A DNA stretch of 64,000 nt, from NCBI GenBank assembly GCA_035995205.1, contig DASYKS010000099.1:1-64000 (forward strand), given 5' to 3'. This stretch comes from DASYKS01 sp035995205. Its GTDB lineage: Bacteria > Acidobacteriota > Thermoanaerobaculia > Multivoradales > UBA5704. The notes under the pieces were generated by a model that ran no database searches, was not told where the DNA came from, and saw only the letters and a program-made list of their open reading frames with translations. Both the position numbers and the translations under genes were made by a program. Positions 59,732 through 64,000 of this stretch are shown one piece after another. Numbering within the stretch: the stretch's first letter is position 1; each line of letters begins with the position of its first letter.

Positions 59732-60784
59732 ATGCAAACGAGTCGTCCGCGGCTCGGTGGCGCGCTCGCGGCGACGATGTCGATGGCATGGGTGGTTCTG
59801 CCCGCGCTGCTTCTCGCCGCCTCGTGCGGGCCGTCCGAGCACTTCAATGGCCAGGTGGTCGAGCCCGTCAAGGAAGCGCCGCACCTTGCCGGCGTCAATT
59901 GGAACGGCAAGCGGTTCGACCTGAAAGACCTTCGCGGCAAGGTCGCGGTGGTCTTCTTCGGCTACACCTTCTGTCCCGACGTCTGCCCGTTCACGCTCGC
60001 CAAGATGAAGCAGGTCTACGCCGACCTCGGGGAGGAGGCCAAGGGCCTGGAGGTGGTGTTCGTCTCGGTCGATCCGCAGCGCGATTCGGTCGAGAAGCTC
60101 GCCGCCTATGTCCCGAGCTTCGACCGCCGCTTTTACGGCCTGCGCCTGGAGCCGAACGAGGTCAATCAGGCGGCGCGGGCGTTCGGCCTCACGGTTCAGT
60201 ACGGCACGCCGAAAGAGGGGATCGAAACCGACACCAACTACTTCGTCGACCATACCGGAACCTTCTTCGTCATCGACCGCGCGGGCGACCTGCGGCTCAA
60301 GTTTCCGCCGAACGTGGCGCTCGACGTGATCGAGCCGGACCTGAAGAAACTGCTCGCGGCGCCCGCTCCGGCCTCTCCGGCGGCGACCGCGGGAGGAAAG
60401 GTCGCCGCGGCTCGTCTGGAGATCCGGGATGCGCGGGTGCAGCTGTTTCCGAGCAACGGGACGGTCTACTTCGACGTGGTCAATCCCGGCGCGAGCCCCG
60501 ACCGCCTGCTGCGCGTCGAGACCTCCGTTGCCGGCGCGGCGGAAACGCACGAGACGATCGACGACGGCGGCGTGATGCGCATGAAGGCGCGCCCGGAGGG
60601 CTTCGAGGTGCCGGCCGGGGGCACCCTCTCTTTGAGCCCCGGCGGCAAGCACCTGATGCTGGTTGATCCCAAGCCCCCGGCCGCGGGAACGAAGGAGATT
60701 CCCCTCACCCTCCATTTCGAGCACGCCGGGGCGATCGAGGTGACGGCGCGTCTGGAATCGCCCGGTGCGGGAGGTGCGTCATGA
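59732..60784 (+). CDS. SCO-type copper chaperone fused to a PCuAC domain (lipoprotein)
   Basis: 350 residues from ATG 59732, AAAGGAAA upstream. A lipoprotein signal ends LLLAASC (lipid on Cys at about 33). The SCO/SenC domain (about 45-205) has the copper ligands FCPDVCP and a conserved His in YFVDHTGTFFVID. A second domain (about 230-345) is of PCuAC type, with HETIDDGGVMRMK and GGKHLMLVD giving the His/Met copper site. Both families deliver copper to cytochrome oxidase CuA; here they are fused in one chain. Next is a cytochrome c gene overlapping by four bases. Confidence 0.88.
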   Translation: MQTSRPRLGGALAATMSMAWVVLPALLLAASCGPSEHFNGQVVEPVKEAPHLAGVNWNGKRFDLKDLRGKVAVVFFGYTFCPDVCPFTLAKMKQVYADLGEEAKGLEVVFVSVDPQRDSVEKLAAYVPSFDRRFYGLRLEPNEVNQAARAFGLTVQYGTPKEGIETDTNYFVDHTGTFFVIDRAGDLRLKFPPNVALDVIEPDLKKLLAAPAPASPAATAGGKVAAARLEIRDARVQLFPSNGTVYFDVVNPGASPDRLLRVETSVAGAAETHETIDDGGVMRMKARPEGFEVPAGGTLSLSPGGKHLMLVDPKPPAAGTKEIPLTLHFEHAGAIEVTARLESPGAGGAS

Positions 60785-61953
60785 GCGCGCCGCCCGATTC
60801 GCCCGCCGCCGGCCGCGGCGCCGAAAAACGCCGCGCTCTACGCGAAACCCGGAGCCGCGAGGACGCCTTGCGCTGGTGGACCCGGCCGGGGGTGCTGGTG
60901 TTCTTCGGCGCGCTCGTCCTCGCCGCGGTCGGTTGGGGGCTGCTGGTTCATTCGGTGCGCCGCCTGCCGGTCGAGGAGGCGTCGATCGGCGGCCTCGACG
61001 TCCGGCTCGACGAAGCGCGCTGGATCCTCGACCAGATGGAGCACGGCGATAACTACCAGAAGCCCGCGGTGATGATGCCCGATCTGCCGGCCGCCGGTTC
61101 GCAACGGGTGACGGCCTATCTCCAATTGGGCAACCGGACGAAGGAAGTCCGCGAGTTTCACGGCGAGGAGTTCTTCCTGGTGCCCGAGATCGGCCAAGAG
61201 CTGCCGCCGATCGGCGCCGTGCTCGGCGAGGCGCAATTGGCGCCGGGCCAGACGCTCAATACCGCCCTGCACTTCGACCTCGACACGAGGAAGCCGTACG
61301 GCAAGCTGCTGATGGAGTGGCGCCGGGGGAAACAATCGGCCTACTTCGCCATCCCGGAGCCGGCCGAGCACTACCACCTCCGGCCGCGCAAGGACGAGGT
61401 GGCTTTGCCGACCGACGCCCGCCTGCTGCTGCCGATCGGCAACCCGGATCGCGGCGAGGATCTCTACGCCAAGGTCTACGGCTGCGCCGCCTGCCACGGC
61501 GATCCGAAAGTGGTGGGGAGCAACAACCTCGGTCCGCACCTGGGCAACATCGGCCGGGCGGCCGCCAGCCGGGTCAAAGGTTTGCCGGGGCCGCAATACA
61601 TCTATCAATCGATCCTCGAACCCAATGCGTTCATCGCGCCGGAATGCAAGGACGGTCCTTGCCAAACCCCGAGCGCGATGCCCGACTACTCGACGTTGGT
61701 GAACCTTCAGGACGCGGCGGATCTGCTCTCCTACCTGCTGGAGCTGCAAGCTCCCGGGGTGCAGACAGCGGCGGCGGGGCCGGCGGGGAAGCGCCCTTGC
61801 AGGGCTGGCCGAACCGAGGGCGCAGCATGCTGCGCCCCTTGTACGCGAGGGTCGATTGAATATTGCCCGCCGGATCAAGGCGCCGCGCTGAGCGCGGTGC
61901 GGAATCCGATGTCGGAGATGCGATCGACGTCGGTCAGCCAGTACCGGTTGTAG
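60781..61953 (+). CDS. Membrane-anchored cytochrome c with abnormal C-terminal tail
   Basis: 390 residues, start in an ATGA overlap with the SCO gene. One TM near residues 35-57 (VLVFFGALVLAAVGWGLLVH), a beta-rich middle, and a haem c domain with CAACH at 235-239 and a likely axial Met in PSAMPDYSTLV. The cytochrome fold should end at about residue 325 (SYLLELQ). The following 65 residues are encoded by a palindromic element (61793-61837) and then by sequence antisense to the next gene, overlapping it by 79 bases. The ancestral stop seems lost. It may work with the copper proteins here as an electron carrier. Confidence 0.82.
   Translation: MSAPPDSPAAGRGAEKRRALRETRSREDALRWWTRPGVLVFFGALVLAAVGWGLLVHSVRRLPVEEASIGGLDVRLDEARWILDQMEHGDNYQKPAVMMPDLPAAGSQRVTAYLQLGNRTKEVREFHGEEFFLVPEIGQELPPIGAVLGEAQLAPGQTLNTALHFDLDTRKPYGKLLMEWRRGKQSAYFAIPEPAEHYHLRPRKDEVALPTDARLLLPIGNPDRGEDLYAKVYGCAACHGDPKVVGSNNLGPHLGNIGRAAASRVKGLPGPQYIYQSILEPNAFIAPECKDGPCQTPSAMPDYSTLVNLQDAADLLSYLLELQAPGVQTAAAGPAGKRPCRAGRTEGAACCAPCTRGSIEYCPPDQGAALSAVRNPMSEMRSTSVSQYRL
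61793..61837. repeat. Double palindrome inside cytochrome 3' end
   Basis: Two neighbouring palindromes: GCCCTTGCAGGGC (61793-61805, three-base loop) and the perfect GGGCGCAGCATGCTGCGCCC (61818-61837). The frame remains open through both. The GGGCGCAGC/GCTGCGCCC core is typical of dispersed REP-like elements. Confidence 0.8.
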
Positions 61954-62732
61954 GTGCGCAGGAAGGTCGGCCCTAGTTGCAGCGCGCCGCCGCGCAGGAT
62001 CTTCAGGTTTCCTTGCGCCAGGTTCACCGGGTTCTTCTTCGGTGAGCGGGCGTAGAAATCCGGCTGATAGGTGTCCTCGCACCACTCCCAGACGTTGCCG
62101 GCCATGTTGACCGCGCCGTAGGGGGAGGCCCCGGCTTCGCAGCAGTTGACCGGCGCGGTCGACGTGCGCGAGAGCGGGTGATCGACCCACATCGCGCGCT
62201 CGAAGGTCGGCGGGTCGTTGCCCCACGGATAGGTGCGGCCGTCGGTGCCGCGCGCCGCCTTTTCCCATTCCGCCTCGGTGGGCAGCCTTTTGCCCGCCCA
62301 GGCGGCGTACCGCTTCGCTTCGGGCCAGGTGACGTGGACGACCGGCTGGGCGTCGTGCAGCCCCCAGTCGGGCGGCTGAACCATCTGGATCCGTTCGTTG
62401 ACCTCCGTGAGATAGGGGAGGCCCGATTCCTTCCAACGCCGCCAGGAGACCTCGAACTTGTCGATGTAGAAGCCGTCGAGGTCGACCGTATGCGGCGGCT
62501 TGGCGCTCAGCTCGCCCTGGTCGCTGCCCATGGTGAACGCTCCCGGAGGGACGTAGATCATGATGGTGCCGTCCTTCTTCCAGACGTACTCGCGCTCCTT
62601 CTTGGCGCGCGAAAGGCCGTCCGGCATCGTCTCGCCGTGCCAGCCGAGGCGCGGATCGTTCGGCGCGGCGCCGGCCGCGAGGAGAACGGTGAAGAAAACC
62701 CAACCGAAACTCGCTAGTTTGCGCATCGACAT
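61875..62732 (-). CDS. SUMF1-domain (formylglycine-generating enzyme-like) secreted protein
   Basis: 285 residues from ATG 62732 (ATG 62726 also possible). Signal peptide (residues about 6-22, SFGWVFFTVLLAAGAA). The family text is clear: IMIYVPPGAFTMGSDQGELS, VDLDGFYIDKFEVSWRRWKE, PVVHVTWPEAKRYAAWAGKR, LPTEAEWEKAARG, VNMAGNVWEWCEDTY, RGGALQLGPTFLRTYNRYW. The Cys pair used by true formylglycine-generating enzymes near RGGS...R is absent, so it is probably a structural or binding member. Copper/cytochrome neighbours suggest a role in the same assembly. Confidence 0.88.
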   Translation of the reverse strand: MSMRKLASFGWVFFTVLLAAGAAPNDPRLGWHGETMPDGLSRAKKEREYVWKKDGTIMIYVPPGAFTMGSDQGELSAKPPHTVDLDGFYIDKFEVSWRRWKESGLPYLTEVNERIQMVQPPDWGLHDAQPVVHVTWPEAKRYAAWAGKRLPTEAEWEKAARGTDGRTYPWGNDPPTFERAMWVDHPLSRTSTAPVNCCEAGASPYGAVNMAGNVWEWCEDTYQPDFYARSPKKNPVNLAQGNLKILRGGALQLGPTFLRTYNRYWLTDVDRISDIGFRTALSAAP

Positions 62733-62787
62733 CGCTCCATCGCTCCCTCCTTTCGACATTCCGGAGGAGGGTTCGAACGAAAAGGAA

Positions 62788-62820
62788 AAGCCCTCGCCGG
62801 AGTCTACCCGGCGAGGGCTT
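62788..62820 (-). terminator. Rho-independent terminator after the multicopper-oxidase-like gene
   Basis: Arms AAGCCCTCGCCGG (62788-62800) and CCGGCGAGGGCTT (62808-62820) pair perfectly over 13 bases. On the minus strand the stem is followed by CTTTTCCTTTTC. It separates the edge gene from the SUMF1 gene, which then needs its own promoter. Confidence 0.88.
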
Positions 62821-62853
62821 CGATTCAAATGCGAGGGAGGGGAGGACGGACGC

Positions 62854-64000
62854 CTACTGCTCGTCGCCCTCCATCTCCTCCAGTTCCGCGAACTCCTTTT
62901 GGAACTGGATCTTCAACTGCTTCATGCGCTGCCGTTCGGCCAGCAGACCCTGACGCCTGAGGGTTTGCTCGGTCACCAGCTGCCCGATCGGGCCGCTGGC
63001 GATGCCGCCGCCCGCCGAGGAGAGACAAAGCGCGCTCGGCGGTTGCGCCAGGTCGAGGCGGAACCGGCCGCTGCCGGTGTTGACCGGAATCGAGCCCAGC
63101 TTGGCGCCGGTGCACCGGCCGCCGGCCTGTCCGCCGGCGAAGACCTGAAGCCGGTCGACCGTGTCTCCCGCCGGCTTGATGCCGACGACGCCGCGGACGG
63201 TGGTCTTGCCGGCTTTTTGGTCCACCCGGGTGACGGTGACCGTGTCTGGAGCGTGAAGCGAGCCGCCGACGCTGTCGGTCACGCGCACGATGTGCCACAT
63301 GCCGGCCTGGACGAACGGTTGCGCGCGGTCGAGGTACAGGTAGTCTCCCGGCGCTTGCAGGTCGCCGCCCGCTCCCGCCAGGAACTCCATGTTGAGAGTC
63401 ATGCCGGGTGCCAGGACGTCGTTGTTCAACACCTCCGAACCGGGCATGCCCGGCTCCTGGCGATACCGGTGAGCTTCGAGGGAGGGAGCGTGAGGCATCT
63501 CTCCCCACGGCTCGCCGACGCGGTAGATGAGAGAGGCTCCCTTGGGGAGAGTGACGACGTGGCGCGGATCGCCGAACAGGGGGCTACGGAACACGTCGGC
63601 CGGCCCGAGCAGGAAGTTGCGCAGGTCGAGCGGCTCATTGCTGTAGCTGATCGAGTCGGTGGCGAACTCGGGCTCGTCGGGGTAGGGCATGCGATCCTGC
63701 GCCAGCTCGTCCTCGGCGTCCATCATCAGAGCGACGAACTCGCGGGTGGCGAGCCCTCCCTTGACGATGTCGGCCTGGACGCCGGTGCCCTCGCCGGGCA
63801 GAGGCAAGAGGGTGCCCGGACTGCGATACGTCGAACCCTCCTTCTCGACCACCACGCCGCCCCAAGCGCCGAGCGCGAGCGAATCGCTGTCGGCGAGGTT
63901 GAGCGCGAGGGTCAACCCCAGATCCTTGTCGGCGTAGTACTCGTACGTCCGGGTCGCGCCCGGTGCCACCGTCGAGTCGTAATTGAGCCCGATGGCGGAA
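62854..64000 (-). CDS. Multicopper-oxidase-like protein (5' part off window)
   Basis: The frame is open from the right edge (63970-64000 also codes: SAIGLNYDSTVAPGATR) to the stop at 62854, at least 381 residues. Cupredoxin-like text is seen: TYEYYADKDLGLTLALNLAD, SYSNEPLDLRNFLLGPADVF, HAPSLEAHRYRQEPGM, APGDYLYLDRAQPFVQAGMW followed by HIVRV. These are features of the C-terminal half of multicopper oxidases, but not all copper ligands are evident. A Gln/Glu-rich tail ends the chain. A terminator follows. It fits the copper/cytochrome theme. Confidence 0.72.
   Translation of the reverse strand, partial: SAIGLNYDSTVAPGATRTYEYYADKDLGLTLALNLADSDSLALGAWGGVVVEKEGSTYRSPGTLLPLPGEGTGVQADIVKGGLATREFVALMMDAEDELAQDRMPYPDEPEFATDSISYSNEPLDLRNFLLGPADVFRSPLFGDPRHVVTLPKGASLIYRVGEPWGEMPHAPSLEAHRYRQEPGMPGSEVLNNDVLAPGMTLNMEFLAGAGGDLQAPGDYLYLDRAQPFVQAGMWHIVRVTDSVGGSLHAPDTVTVTRVDQKAGKTTVRGVVGIKPAGDTVDRLQVFAGGQAGGRCTGAKLGSIPVNTGSGRFRLDLAQPPSALCLSSAGGGIASGPIGQLVTEQTLRRQGLLAERQRMKQLKIQFQKEFAELEEMEGDEQ

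Overview
The window is high-GC, gene-dense bacterial chromosome with Gram-negative envelope genes (TolC-type outer membrane protein, RND/MacA-type adaptor, periplasmic multihaem cytochromes). An orphan permease of the acidobacterial 'ADOP' type, several CRTAC1/UnbV-type FG-GAP proteins and many TPR proteins suggest an Acidobacteriota member, perhaps Thermoanaerobaculia-like. That placement is inference: I saw no rRNA, tRNA, CRISPR array, phage or IS element in the window.

Layout. 1-12.0 kb: edge of a secreted repeat protein, then a secreted/periplasmic cluster (TPR-FG-GAP-UnbV protein, five-haem cytochrome with TPRs, two further CRTAC1 proteins, a TPR protein). 12.1-20 kb: self-regulated TetR gene with a VOC protein, purC, a large protein with a class III cyclase-like domain, leucyl aminopeptidase, and a double-ATPase peptide ABC protein. 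20.3-27.2 kb: a complete tripartite efflux operon (TolC, Yip1-like protein, adaptor, ATPase, two permeases). 27.4-38.3 kb: accessory region with an MNT/HEPN pair (HEPN frameshifted), a DUF234-like ATPase, two arrays of a short palindrome at 20-21 bp period, an ADOP permease, fhs, an arsM/MarR pair with a shared operator, a VapBC-like pair and yaeQ. 38.9-49 kb: four tandem paralogous secreted proteins of about 750 residues and an amidase. 49.2-59.5 kb: two paralogous Cys-rich secreted peptides with matching structured leaders and terminators; between them a cellulase-fold protein, two related HTH-TPR regulators, and a small secreted CGIDPNG-repeat peptide. 59.7-64 kb: periplasmic copper/cytochrome genes (SCO-PCuAC fusion, cytochrome c, SUMF1-domain protein, multicopper-oxidase-like protein running off the edge).

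The most original signals are: (i) the HTH-TPR regulator / small secreted peptide locus, with a perfect 18-bp palindrome in the divergent intergenic region, which resembles peptide-sensing (RRNPP-type) regulation in organisation; (ii) two arrays of ATAGCSGCTAT palindromes phased at two helical turns; (iii) palindromic elements inserted inside coding regions, one between the start codon and signal peptide of a CRTAC1 protein, another at the 3' end of a cytochrome gene where the frame now runs into the convergent gene; (iv) four mosaic tandem paralogs, three of them with the same promoter; (v) the conserved leader hairpin with a base-pair-preserving change. Several genes carry a single-base frameshift or in-frame stop (HEPN, both HTH-TPR genes, a small locus near 50 kb). 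Assembly error and real decay cannot be told apart here.
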